A stretch of DNA of 64,000 nucleotides from Odontesthes bonariensis (lineage: Eukaryota; Chordata; Actinopteri; Atheriniformes; Atherinopsidae): positions 35,751,688-35,815,687 of the forward strand of contig NC_134520.1 of assembly GCF_027942865.1 (NCBI RefSeq), read 5' to 3'. Position 1 is the first letter of the stretch. Each line of letters opens with the position of its first letter. The translations under genes and the position numbers were made by a program. Positions 44,543 to 54,508 of the stretch are shown one piece after another. Under the pieces are notes generated by a model. That model worked only from the letters and a program-made list of their open reading frames with translations, was not told the origin of the DNA and searched no databases.

Positions 44543-44713
44543 TCTACAGAAGAGTATTAGGGCCAGGCATAAGAAAAAATAGTAATATTTTGCCTGTCGA
44601 GAATAAAGTCGACATGTTGAGATCAACTTTATTGTCGACATGTCGACTTTATTCTCGACAGGCAAAATATTACTATTTTTTTCTTATGCCTGGCCCTAAT
44701 ACTCTTCTGTAGA
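44543..44713. mobile_element. Palindromic MITE, 171 bp, second copy
   Basis: TCTACAGAAGAGTATTAGGG and AGGCATAAGAAAAAATAGTA on the left, complemented exactly on the right with an ATGTCGAC-rich centre. Its arms are more perfect than those of the copy at 38374. It lies 190 bp upstream of the gene C start codon. Confidence 0.92.
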
Positions 44714-44904
44714 AATCCTTCTGCAGTTCTTAACGAGTTAATGTGGATTTTTTAGAGTTTTAAATCCAAGAACCAAGAAAAAGAAGCCCAGCCTCAGGAT
44801 TACCATCAGCCGGTTAGTTTTCCTGGTGGCTTCACACTCTCAGTAAGATTTGAACTCATTTTAATAGTCTGTAAATTATTTTTCATACATAAACGATGAT
44901 GTGT

Positions 44905-45000
44905 GGGCTGCTGGTTGCAGGGCAGTTAGCACCGTCGCCTCACAGTAGAGAGTTCCCGGTTCGAATCCCAGCTGAGGCCTTTCTGGGAGGAGTTTGCATT
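44905..45000 (+). mobile_element. tRNA-headed SINE-like fragment
   Basis: GGCAGTTAGCACCGTCGCCT, then GTTCCCGGTTCGAATCCCAG (B box) and GGCCTTTCTGGGAGGAGTTT. This is a common fish repeat. It does not fold as a complete tRNA. Confidence 0.55.
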
Positions 45001-45009
45001 CAGCGATGA

Positions 45010-45600
45010 CTCTAAAGTAATCCCCATACCTGAGTAAATGTACTCGGTCACATTCCTGCCCTGCAAATACGTTTGACTGAAATTCTGACTACTTTTATTT
45101 TTGATGTCAGACTGATATCTACAGCCTTTATGAACCCACTCACCTCCCTAAGCTCGAGTGTAAGAATAACCACATAAAGACACATTACTAACACTTAAGA
45201 GTGACGACAATTAAAGCTGCAAAAATCATTTAATGCATCGGTTTGGCAAATATTCTGCTTATTTCTACACTTTGTGTCACTTATACAGCCTGAAACAAGT
45301 TGATATCTTTAGAAAACACTGAAAAAACATGCTGTAAAGTTTAGTTCTGAGGGCTGAGTACTGGAGCCCAACCCCTGTCTGCAAAGCATCGAAGATCAAT
45401 CTGTGAATTCATACTGTTAATAAACATTAGGGGTGGGCGGAAAAATCAATTCATGTACATATCACGATTTTTAATGGGATTATTTTAAAAATCGATTTTT
45501 CTCCGCCGAATCGCCTGAATAAACTTACAATATGGTTATTTCAACACAGCACGGCGCTGAAGTGAACTTTCTAGCTGTGTGAACTTTGGCGCTCTCTCCC
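45010..45600. other. No gene recognised
   Basis: AGGGGTGGGCGGAAAAATCA at 45430 followed by ATCGATTTTT phrases resembles a hAT-type MITE end. TTAA at 45605-45608 matches the right border of the TTAA element at 48096-48099. Confidence 0.35.
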
Positions 45601-45631
45601 CGACTTAAAGTGAACTTTTCCTGCAGATGCT

Positions 45632-46692
45632 TCAGGGCTGTGACTTCTGACCCGAGTGAGAAGTCATGTGGGAATCCAAAAACCTTCTATGTTTGAAACT
45701 TTCACCGCAAACTTCACAGGCGTATGGCTGCACGCCGGTATGAAGGCTCATGTGGTGCAATAAAGTACGACTGTATCTCAAACGCTTGCCGCATATCTCA
45801 CAGCTATACAGCTTCTCTTTGGAGTGAGTTTGCGTGTGGAAAATCAGATGATTGCTTTGACTAAACGTCTTTCCGCAGGTCGTGCATGAGAACGGCTTCT
45901 CGCCCGTGTGAGTTCTCGTGTGGATCGTCAAACAGCTCGCCTGAGCGAAACTTTTTCCGCATGTTTTGCAAGAATACGGTTTCTCACCCGTGTGAATTCT
46001 CATGTGAATGTTCAAATGATCGCTGCCCTTGAAACTTTTACCGCATATTTTACACGGGTAAGGCTTTTCCCCCGTGTGAGTTCTCCTGTGCCTTTTCAGC
46101 TGTGATGCCTTTATACATTTTTTCCCACAAGTTTTGCAAGCGTAAGACTCACCTGTGTGAGTCCTCGTGTGGACATTCAAACTACTGCGTAAAGAGAAAC
46201 TTTTTCCGCATATTTTGCAGGAATACGGCTTCTCGCCTGTGTGCACCCTGTAATGAGTCTTCATTTGGGACCTAAACTTAAAGGCTTTTCCACAAACATC
46301 ACATTCTATCAACTTTTTAGCTGTGTCGGTATTACAAAGACTCTCTGACATCAGAGAGTTGTCCACATTGTCACTGTGATGTCTCTGCTCTTCATTTCCA
46401 GTTGATCCAGAGTCTTGAAACGTGCTTCCTTCCTGATCTTGGCTCTCAGCTTCAGGAGAGTTTTGATAGAGGAGGTGCTCGCTGTTTGGTTCTGGTTCAC
46501 TGTGCTCAGTTTCCTGATAAGTGGGAGTCACCCGAATGGAATCGGTCTCCAGCTTCAGAACAACTTGCTCTTCCTCTTTAAACTCTGGAAGTTCTGGTTC
46601 CTCCTGGTCAGCATCGGAGTTCCTCCTCTTGTTACAGAGCTGCTGGCCAGCAAGAACCTCCTCGTTGTTGCAGGTAAAATGCTGTGGAAGAT
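45632..46692 (-). CDS. Zinc-finger exon D: acidic linker plus eight C2H2 fingers, no adjacent leader exon
   Basis: The acceptor ATTCCACCCAG|AT is intact and in the right phase (G+AT gives Asp: DLPQHFTCNNEEVLAG). The frame is open to a stop after HSGQKSQP. If spliced to a leader it gives about 410 residues. The eight fingers include one odd one, CKTCGKKCIKASQL, where Cys replaces the conserved Phe. The linker has SEHLLYQNSPEAESQDQEG. No leader exon lies between it and E. The nearest upstream on this strand is at 53124-53295, beyond E. It is therefore either expressed by splicing over E from that leader or is an orphan exon. Confidence 0.75.
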
Positions 46693-47379
46693 CTGGGTGG
46701 AATGAAAACACAAAAAGACTGTTAGTAAGTTTTCAGCTAACAGCTCTTTGGGAATCACCTTGTTGCTGCAGAAATCCTGTTTTCTGTCTGTCACACTGTG
46801 TTATCTTTGCTGTTTTTCACACATCCAGCTAAAGAAATGGGAACAAATCTTAATTCCAGTCTAAAACCCACAAAGAGCTTCTAGATTATTCATTTTTGGT
46901 GGCATAAAGCAGTTTAATCATTTCATTTATATTAATTGTTCCATAATTAGTCATTAGATTATATCTTATATTCCTTTTTTAAGCTTTAAATTGAATCTTA
47001 TTTACTTTTTCTTGATGTTGAATAACATATAATTCTTATTATTATCTGTTTTTTCCCTACTTTTAGACGTGATAACGTTAATTTTTTGGGGGATTGGGAT
47101 TTTTTTTAAACTGAATTTCTTATATTAATTTGACTCTTTTGGTAACTGAAAGCAGTTTTAAACGTAAATGTACAAAAAAGTTGAAACTATGAAGCTGTTT
47201 TTCACACATGCAGCTAAAGAAAAGGGAACAAATGATGTGTCTCTGTGACAGGCTGCTGGGAACAAAGTGCCTAAAGATCCAGTTTAAAACGGCTTCTTTG
47301 CTAAGTTGGACACAACACTGGTTCATCCCTTGAGTTAGGAGCCTTTTTTCTGCCTGAATGCTTCATAGGTCAGAGTTAA

Positions 47380-48095
47380 AGGGATAGTTCGCCTCTTCTG
47401 ACATGAAGCTGTATAACATCCCATATCAGCAACATCATTTATGAACATCTTCTTACCCCCTGCTGCGTCCTGTGAGCAGAGTTCCAGCCTCGTTTTGGTG
47501 TTGATGAAGGTAGTCCGGCTAGTTGGCTGGGGTTTAAAAAATAAAGCGTTTTGCTTCTCAGAACAATATGCGTTCAACAGAGTAATACATTTGCATCACA
47601 AAATCGTTCTCCAGGAAAAAGTCATACCTCACAATCTTTTGGCCCTATTTTCTCTCCCTTCGTATCACTGCCTGCTGCCGCCTGCCGACAGCCGCGCCTG
47701 TTACGGTGTTTGCTGCACGGAAGCAGGGGACTGCTCGGTCTTCACAGCAGGCAGTGATACGAATGGAGAGAAAATAGGGCCAAGAGATTGTGAGGTCTGA
47801 CTTTTTCCTGGAGAACCATTTTGTGATGCAAATGTATTGCAAATGTCATGTGAGATGTCATGTGGGAATCCAAAAACCTTCTATGTTTGAAACTCTTTTG
47901 AACACATATTGTTCTGAGAAGCAAAACGCTTTATTTTTTAAACCCCAGCCAACTAGCCGGACTACCTTCATCAACGCCAAAACAAGGCTGGAACTCTGCT
48001 CACAGGACGCAGCAGGGGGTAAGAAGATGTTCATAAATGATGTTGCTGATATGGGATGTCATACAGCTTCATGTCAAAAGAGGCGAACTGTCCCT
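47380..48095. mobile_element. Palindromic TTAA element, copy 1
   Basis: TTAA-AGGGATAGTTCGCCTCTTCT at the left and the complement AGAGGCGAACTGTCCCT-TTAA at the right. The arms of about 330 bp are nearly perfect inverted repeats, sharing GCTAGTTGGCTGGGGTTTAA and GCAGGCAGTGATACGAA phrases. No transposase. The right arm holds a 55-bp insert of zinc-finger sequence (47839-47893). The element marks the junction between the D and E duplication units. Confidence 0.88.
47839..47893 (+). other. Zinc-finger-derived filler inside the TTAA element
   Basis: GTGAGATGTCATGTGGGAAT then CCAAAAACCTTCTATGTTTG is identical to the 3' coding end of E at 48148-48190; D differs (GAGAAGTCATG). The other copies of the element read straight through this point (AATGTATTACTCTTT). 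Confidence 0.85.
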
Positions 48096-48122
48096 TTAAA
48101 GGGAACTTTTCCTGCAGATGTT

Positions 48123-49734
48123 TCAGGGCTGTGACTTCTGACCCGAGTGAGATGTCATGTGGGAATCCAAAAACCTTCTATGTTTGAAACTTTCACCGTA
48201 AACTTCACAGGCGTACGGCTGCACGCCGGTATGAAGGCTCATGTGGTGCAATAAAGTACGACTATATCTCAAACGCTTGCTGCATATCTCACAGCTATAC
48301 AGCTTCTCTTTGGAGTGAGTTTGCGTGTGGAAAATCAGATGATTGCTTTGACTAAACGTCTTTCCGCATGTTTTGCAAGAATACGGTTTCTCACCCGTGT
48401 GAATTCTCATGTGGATGTTCAAATGATTGCTGCCCTTGAAACTTTTACCACATATTTTGCAAGGGTAAAGGCTGAGTTATACTTCTTTTTACTGCCCTTG
48501 CGCTTTCTTCTTGCGTTTATGTTAATGGCTCGAGACGTTTATACTTCATTTAGCTTTGCCGGCGCTTGCGTGTGCTGCGTGGCGATTCACCGCCAGGAGA
48601 GTAGGTGGAGTAGCGGGTTTTTTCAATGACAAGCCTACTATGATGAAAGGAAATTCACCGCCAGGACCTCTTCGAGTGATTCATGCTTCTTCTTCTTGTA
48701 AATAGCCGGTATTTTGTCAGATTTTCAACACCTTGGGGGTCTAAACGACTACTTTCTCGCCTGAAAATGTTTCAAATGTTGCTAAAGTTACATATTTACA
48801 GAGTTTATAGCTTAAGGGAAATCAGCTTTTCAGGCCGGCTGATTTCGGCTCGGGCAGGAGTGAAGTGCACTGTGTGTAAACGCTCTGCATACTGTCTGAT
48901 CGATGAGTATGCCGTTTTCAAGTAGTAGGCTAGTGTCTTTTCTTGCGTGAAGTTTAGAAAATTGAGATGACACAGGTAAGCACGCAAGGGGGGGCTTGCA
49001 ACCGCGCAAGGGCTTGCGTTTCTTCTTGCGTCTTGCTTTGCGTCTTGCGTTACCGACTATAAACCAGGCTTCAGGCTTTTCTCCCCTGTGAGTGCTCCTG
49101 TGCCTTTTCAGCTGTGATGCCTTTATACATTTTTTCCCACAAGTTTTGCAAGCGTAAGACTCACCTGTGTGAGTCCTCGTGTGGACATTCAAACTACTGC
49201 GTAAAGAGAAACTTTTTCCGCATATTTTGCAGGAATACGGCTTCTCGCCCGTGTGCACCCTGTAATGGGTCTTAATTTGGGACCTAAACTTAAAGGCTTT
49301 TCCACAAACATCACATTCTATCAACTTTTTAGCTGTGTCGGTATTACAAAGACTCTCTGACATCAGAGAGTTGTCCACATTGTCACTGTGATGTCTCTGC
49401 TCTTCAATTCGACTTGATCCAGAGTCTTGAAACGTGCTTCCTTCCTGATCTTGGCTCTCAGCTTCAGGAGAGTTTTGATAGAGGAGGTGCTCGCTGTTTG
49501 GTTCTGGTTCACTGTGCTCAGTTTCCTGATAAGTGGGAGTCACCAGAATGGAATCGGTCTCCAGCTTCAGAACAACTTGCTCTTCCTCTTGACTGGTGCA
49601 CAACTCCTCCTCTTCCTCTTTAATCTGTGGAAGTTCTGCTTCCTCCTGGTCAGCATCGGAGTTCCTCCTCTGGTTACAGAGCTGATGGCCAGCAAGAACC
49701 TCCTCGTTGTTGCAGGTAAAATGCTGTGGAAGAT
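48123..49734 (-). pseudogene. Zinc-finger exon E, split by a MITE
   Basis: Close copy of D with an intact acceptor (ACCCAG|ATCTTCC) and linker, retaining QIKEEEEELCTSQEEE, which D and F lack. After three fingers the frame runs into a 600-bp MITE at GEKP (49075) and would end in about 75 unrelated residues. Finger coding resumes at 48471 ([13 protein letters not shown]). Compared with D, one finger is missing, by fusion of D's fifth and sixth (SCKTCGKTFSQSNHL), and the last finger has CEVYGESF, so a zinc Cys is lost. Either a pseudogene or a source of a three-finger truncated protein. Confidence 0.8.
48472..49074. mobile_element. MITE inserted in zinc-finger exon E
   Basis: AAGGCTGAGTTATACTTCTT at the left and CGACTATAAACCAGGCTT at the right form imperfect inverted termini, with TTGCG-rich subterminal repeats (CTTGCGTTTCTTCTTGCGTC). 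This layout is common in fish hAT/Harbinger MITEs. 48700-48905 is shared with the unrelated MITE at 1713-1918. D's uninterrupted sequence (GGGTAAGGCTTTTCC) fixes the insertion point. Confidence 0.8.
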
Positions 49735-50616
49735 CTGGGTGGAATGAAAACACAAAAAGACTGTTAGCAAGTTTTCAGCTAACAGCTCTTTGGGAATCAC
49801 CTTGTTGCCTCAGAAATCCTGTTTTGTGTCTGTCACACTGTGTTATCTTTGCTGTTTTTCACACATCCAGCTAAAGAAATGGGAACAAATCTTAATTCCA
49901 GTCTAAAACCCACAAAGAGCTTCTAGATTATTCATTTTTGGTGGCATAAAACAGTTTAATCATTTCATTTATATTAATTGTTCCATAATTAGTCATTAGA
50001 TTATATCTTATATTCCTTTTTTAAGCTTTAAATTGAATCTTATTTACTTTTTCTTGATGTTGAATAACATAATCTTATTATTGTCTGTTTTTTTTTTACT
50101 TTTAGACGTGATAAGTCATTATTTTGGAATTAGGATTTTTTTTTAAACTGAATTTCATATATTAATTTGACTCTTTTGGTAACTGAAAGCAGTTTTAAAC
50201 GTAAATGTACAAAAAAGTTGAAACTATGAAGCTGTTTTTCACAGATGCAGCTAAAGAAATGGGAACAAATGATGTGTCTCTGTGACAGGCTGCTGGGAAC
50301 AAAGTGCCTAAAGATCCAGTTTAAAATGGCTTCTTTGCTAAGTTGTCTGTTCTGTGTGGACACAACACTGGTTCATCCCTCGAGTTAGGAGCCTTTTTCC
50401 TGCCTGAATGGTTCATAGCTCAGAGTTAAAGGGACAGTTCGCCTCTTTTGACATGAAGCTGTATGACATCCCATATCAGCAACATCATTTCTGAACATCT
50501 TCTTACCCCCTGCTGCGTCCTGTGAGCAGAGTTCCAGCCTCGTTTTGGTGTTGATGAAGGTAGTCCGGCTAGTTGGCTGGGGTTTAAAAAATAAAGCGTT
50601 TTGCTTCTCAGAACAA

Positions 50617-50896
50617 CATGTCAGAATCCGTGTTTTTGGTCACCTTGTTCTCTCCTGTGTTTTTGGTTTTCCCTTGTTAATTTGCCCCAGATGTTTTGAG
50701 TTCCCCTGATTACCGTCATGTGTGTTTAAGTTCAGTTCTGTCCCTTGTTCCCTTTCAGATTCTTGTATGTCTCCAAGTGCTTTAGTTTCTGTATATGTTG
50801 CTCCTTACGTTTGGACTATTGTTAATAAAACGCATTTCTTTTCACAACAAGGAGTTCCTGTTGCCTTTGGATCCGACTCACCCACAACCCGTGACA
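50617..50896. mobile_element. TGTCA-ended insert within TTAA element copy 2
   Basis: TGTCAGAATCCGTGTTTTTG ... ACTCACCCACAACCCGTGACA. Absent from the other copies, which read GAACAATATGCGTTC here. AATAAAACGC lies near its right part. No frame. Confidence 0.65.
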
Positions 50897-51338
50897 CAAT
50901 ATGCGTTCAAAAGAGTAATACATTTGCATCACAAAATGGTTCTCCAGGAAAATGTCAGAGCTCACAATCTCTTGGCCCTATTTTCTCTCCCTTCGTATCA
51001 CTGCCTGCTGTGCAGACCGAGCAGCAAACAGCGTAACAGGCGCGGCTGTCGGCAGGCGGCAGCAGGCAGTGATACGAAGGGAGAGAAAATAGGGCCAAGA
51101 GATTGTGAGGTCTGACTTTTTCCTGGAGAACCATTTTGTGATGCAAATGTATTACTCTGTTGAACGCATATTGTTCTGAGAAGCAAAACGCTTTATTTTT
51201 TAAACCCCAGCCAACTAGCCGGACTACCTTCATCAACACCAAAACGAGGCTGGAACTCTGCTCACAGGACGCAGCAGGGGGTAAGAAGATGTTCAGAAAT
51301 GATGCTGCTGATATGGGATGTTACACAGCTTCATGTCA

Positions 51339-51832
51339 CAGCAGCTTTAAAATCTTTACTCTGGCTTCCAGTCAGTCACAGAATAGATTTTAAAAGTCTG
51401 CTGATGGTTTAACTCTGTGATATGTTCAGAGAATATAAAGCCAGCAGAGCTCTTAGATCCAAGGACTCAGGTCAGCTGGTCCAGTCCAGAGTCCAGACTA
51501 AACATGGAGAAGCAGCATTTAGCTGTTATGCTGCAAACAAGTGGAACAAACTGCCAGTGGAGATTAAACTCTCACCAAATGGAGACATTTTTAAATCCAG
51601 GTTAAAAACATTTCTGTTCTCATGTGTCTATGCATGAAATCTGCACGATATCTTTGAACTTATCTGGACTGTTGCTTGTTTTTAAATTCATTTAAATTAT
51701 TTTTTGTTTCTCTTTATATTATTTCATGTATTTTTAATGCTTCTTCCACTCCCTGCTGCAATGATTTTATTTTATGTAAAGCACTTTGAATTGTTTATAC
51801 ATGAAATGTGCTACATAAATAAATTTGATTTG
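51339..51832 (+). mobile_element. L2-like LINE 3' end inserted in TTAA element copy 2
   Basis: ATGTCA occurs on both sides (51333-51338 and 51833-51838). The insert encodes FREYKASRALRSKDSGQLV, then HGEAAFSCYAANKWNKLPVE and RLKTFLFSCVYA, followed by the family's AAGCACTTTGAATTG tail. 5'-truncated, about 494 bp. Confidence 0.8.
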
Positions 51833-52189
51833 ATGTCAAAAGAGACGAACTATCCCTTTAAGTGGCTTAACAGAGAAAAAACACATTCCTCTGAAGATGC
51901 TCAGGTACAAGGACTGGACTGAAGATGAGGGAAGAAGCAGAAAATGTCCAAAGAGACACTCTGAAAGAGCTTCAGGAAGCTGCAGAACTGCTGATCAGGA
52001 CACAGAAAGGCTGGATCAACAGTAATCATCTCAACTCTGGGTCAGGACTCCTGGATTTAGCTGAAATAATTCTAATACAACACATCACTGAAACAAGAAA
52101 TGGAGACATGAGTCATTTTTAATTTGATGCCTGCAACATGTTGTCGAGATGTCGAATCAGCTCCTACTGGTCCCCCCTAAAACAAAACT

Positions 52190-52565
52190 CAAACCAAAGG
52201 TGACCGAGCCTTTGTGGTAGCGGCCCCTGGGCCCCTGGGCTCTGGAATAACCTTCCCTGGCAACATTCGATCTGCAGGATCTTTTGAGGCTTTTAAATCC
52301 TCCTTAAAAACACACATTTTCTCCCTGGCTTTTAATCATATTTAAGTAGACTCTTGGCTGATAACCTTGATTTGTTTTATATCTTTATTTTATTTATTTG
52401 AACTCATTTTATTCTATTTTATTGCACTGTGCTGAAGTATCTATTGATTTTAACTGCTTGGAACGGTAACATTATCTGAGTCACTTTTACCTTTTAATGC
52501 AGCTTTTATGGTGTACAGCACTTTGGTCAACCTCGGTTGTTTTTTTTAAATGTGCTCTATAAATA
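52190..52565 (+). mobile_element. LINE 3' end, second L2-like subfamily
   Basis: GACCGAGCCTTTGTGGTAGC, GGCTCTGGAATAACCTTCC and TTTTAAATCCTCCTTAAAAA match the generic ORF2 C-terminus (DRAFxxxAPxLWNNLP, SFKSSLKTH). A tail ending GCTCTATAAATAAATTTGA follows. Confidence 0.65.
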
Positions 52566-52880
52566 AATTTGATTTATTTATAGAGCACATTTCATGTACA
52601 AACAATTCAAAGTGCTTCACATAAAATAAAAGCATTGCAGCAGGGAGTGGAAGAAGCATTAAAAATACATAAAAGAATATAAAGAGAAACAAATAAAAAC
52701 ATTTAAATGAATTTAAAGACAAGCAACAGTCTAGATAAGTTAAAAAAGATTTCATGCACAGACACATGAGAAAAGAAATGTCTTTAACCTGGATTTAAAA
52801 AATGTCTCTATTTGGTGAAAGTTTAATCTCCACTGGCAGTTTGTTCCACTTGTTTGCATCATAACAGCTAAATGCTGCAA
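52560..52880 (-). mobile_element. L2-like LINE 3' end
   Basis: Reverse complement of the 51500-51832 family (AGCATTGCAGCAGGGAGTGG; ATTTGGTGAAAGTTTAATCT; CAGTTTGTTCCACTTGTTTG). It meets the preceding LINE tail end to end. Confidence 0.75.
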
Positions 52881-52884
52881 AAAT

Positions 52885-53040
52885 AAAGATAGAAAGACAG
52901 ATAAGTACTTTATTCATCCCAATTTAGGAAACTATTTTGTTGCAGCAGCATACAGTAAAAGATATGTAAACAATTAAAGTAAAATCAAGCGAATAAAATA
53001 AAAATAGTAAATAAACATTAGCTATATAAAGTTTGAGTTG
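52885..53040 (-). mobile_element. RTE/Rex3-like LINE tail
   Basis: AGTACTTTATTCATCCCAAT and ATTTTGTTGCAGCAGCATAC are the reverse complement of a standard RTE-type 3' end. Confidence 0.6.
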
Positions 53041-53123
53041 AGTTTCCTTAAAGTTGGGTCTGCAGCAGGTTTATTACAGTGATGAAGCTGCAGCTTCATC
53101 CAGCCCATCACTGTGTTTCATAC

Positions 53124-53295
53124 CTATTCTTTGGAGCTTTATTCCGGGTTTCCAGGTGACATCCAGCAGCCTGCGCTGCCGGTCGATCTCCTCCTCGTAC
53201 CGGACGATGGTTTTCTCAAACTCTGAGAATATTTCCTCAGCAGCAGCAGTGAGCCGCTGGCTGATAAACTCTCTCAGATGCTGAGCTGAAGACAT
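53124..53295 (-). CDS. Zinc-finger leader exon (for E and/or D)
   Basis: 172 bp, MSSAQHLREF to GIKLQRI with the variant KTIVRYEEE, donor AAGAATAG|GTATGA, phase 1. The next finger exon on the strand is the broken E, then D. The upstream 130 bp is nearly identical to that of the leader at 57384-57555, so promoter and leader were duplicated together. Confidence 0.75.
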
Positions 53296-53621
53296 TGTTG
53301 CTGCTCACACTCACAGATTCAGCTCAGACAACACAGCGAAGCTAACTCTGCTAACGCTTTCAGTTCACTTCCTGTTTCCTGTGTAAAGCTCCGACGGAAA
53401 CAGCGAGTTCACTTTTTTTAAGTTCCGCCTTCAAAAACACAAACTGCTTCTTTCTGTTTTTTTAAAATCAGCTGGTGGAGGTTTTTTTTTATGCAGTTCA
53501 CACACAACATTTTACAAGACAACATTGTTATAAATTGGCTTTATTCTTAGACTTTATGTATTCATATTCTGTAGTTCACTAAATAATCTATGTTTGTACG
53601 TTTACACTCTGCTCATAAATC

Positions 53622-53850
53622 CAGGCTGAAAACGGTTCTATTTAGCTGTGCATATGACACCTGAAAGTATTTTATCTGCACTCGTCACTTTTAAATTAAT
53701 TAATTGATTATTTTTAATGGGTTTTTTAATTTTTATTATTATTATTTATTTATTTATTAATGATTTTATTGCCTTCTTGTGTAGCTGTGAAGCACTTTGA
53801 ATTTGCCTTGTTTATGAATTGTGCTCTATAAATAAAATTGCCTTGCCATA
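53622..53850 (+). mobile_element. L2-like LINE tail
   Basis: AATCCAGGCTGAAAACGGTT, CATATGACACCTGAAAGTAT and GTGCTCTATAAATAAAATTG. It is part of a 735-bp stretch (about 53529-54268) that is absent from the sister block at 58180 and bordered by ACAACAT on each side. Confidence 0.65.
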
Positions 53851-54508
53851 CAAACGCAATGTATGTCCAAGACTTTAAGATGACGCAGCGGGATAAAATA
53901 ACTGGGTCAGATAAAGCGTCTCTTAGGACAGACAGGTCTGGTGCAGTAGATGCACGCCTGAAACAACACTCACACACACGTTGTTTATCACATCCAAAGA
54001 ACACGACGAAGATGGTGGATGGCCTGCTCACATCACTAGTAAATGTTTAATGATACGTTGTCAAGTGTAGGTACAACCTCTGACATAATGGTGAACATAA
54101 ATATGAAATGTTTCCGGATATCGGGACTCGGTCGGACGGATTTTATGCGAGAACTCTGTCTCTCCGAGTCCAGCGCTGATACTTGACTTACGTGACCACC
54201 AATAAATACTTTGTTTAACTTAAGACTTCTCCAGCTTGTTCTTGGGCTTCCAATAAAAGAATCGGGCTAACAACATCCTTCTGTCATACACCAGGTGTAC
54301 GGTCGGGTTCAGTCTTCTGAACCTCTGGAGAAAGGGACTGAAACACCAACCTACTGACCGATAGACCGCCCCTCAACCCTCTGAGGATACTTGAGTAAAA
54401 GTACTCTGTTACACTTCTGCCCTGTAAATATGATTGTTTGTTTAATTTAGGCTCTGAGAAGAGCAGAGAGCTCTTGGGGGGTTTTCAGCACAACTGAGAT
54501 GGACTTAA

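Larger units (their letters stand above)
50430..51857. mobile_element. Palindromic TTAA element, copy 2, with two inserts
   Basis: TTAA (50426-50429) AGGGACAGTTCGCC ... GACGAACTATCCCT TTAA (51858-51861). The left arm holds a 280-bp TGTCA-type insert and the right arm an L2 tail. The remaining arms match copy 1 and copy 3 closely. It sits upstream of E at the place equivalent to copy 1 upstream of D. Confidence 0.88.

Noticed and set aside
47335-51242. Several frames containing ALFFKPQPTSRTTFINTK or VRLVGWGLKNKAFCF
   Set aside because: These are the two strands of the palindromic TTAA element. They repeat in every copy and carry no transposase motifs.
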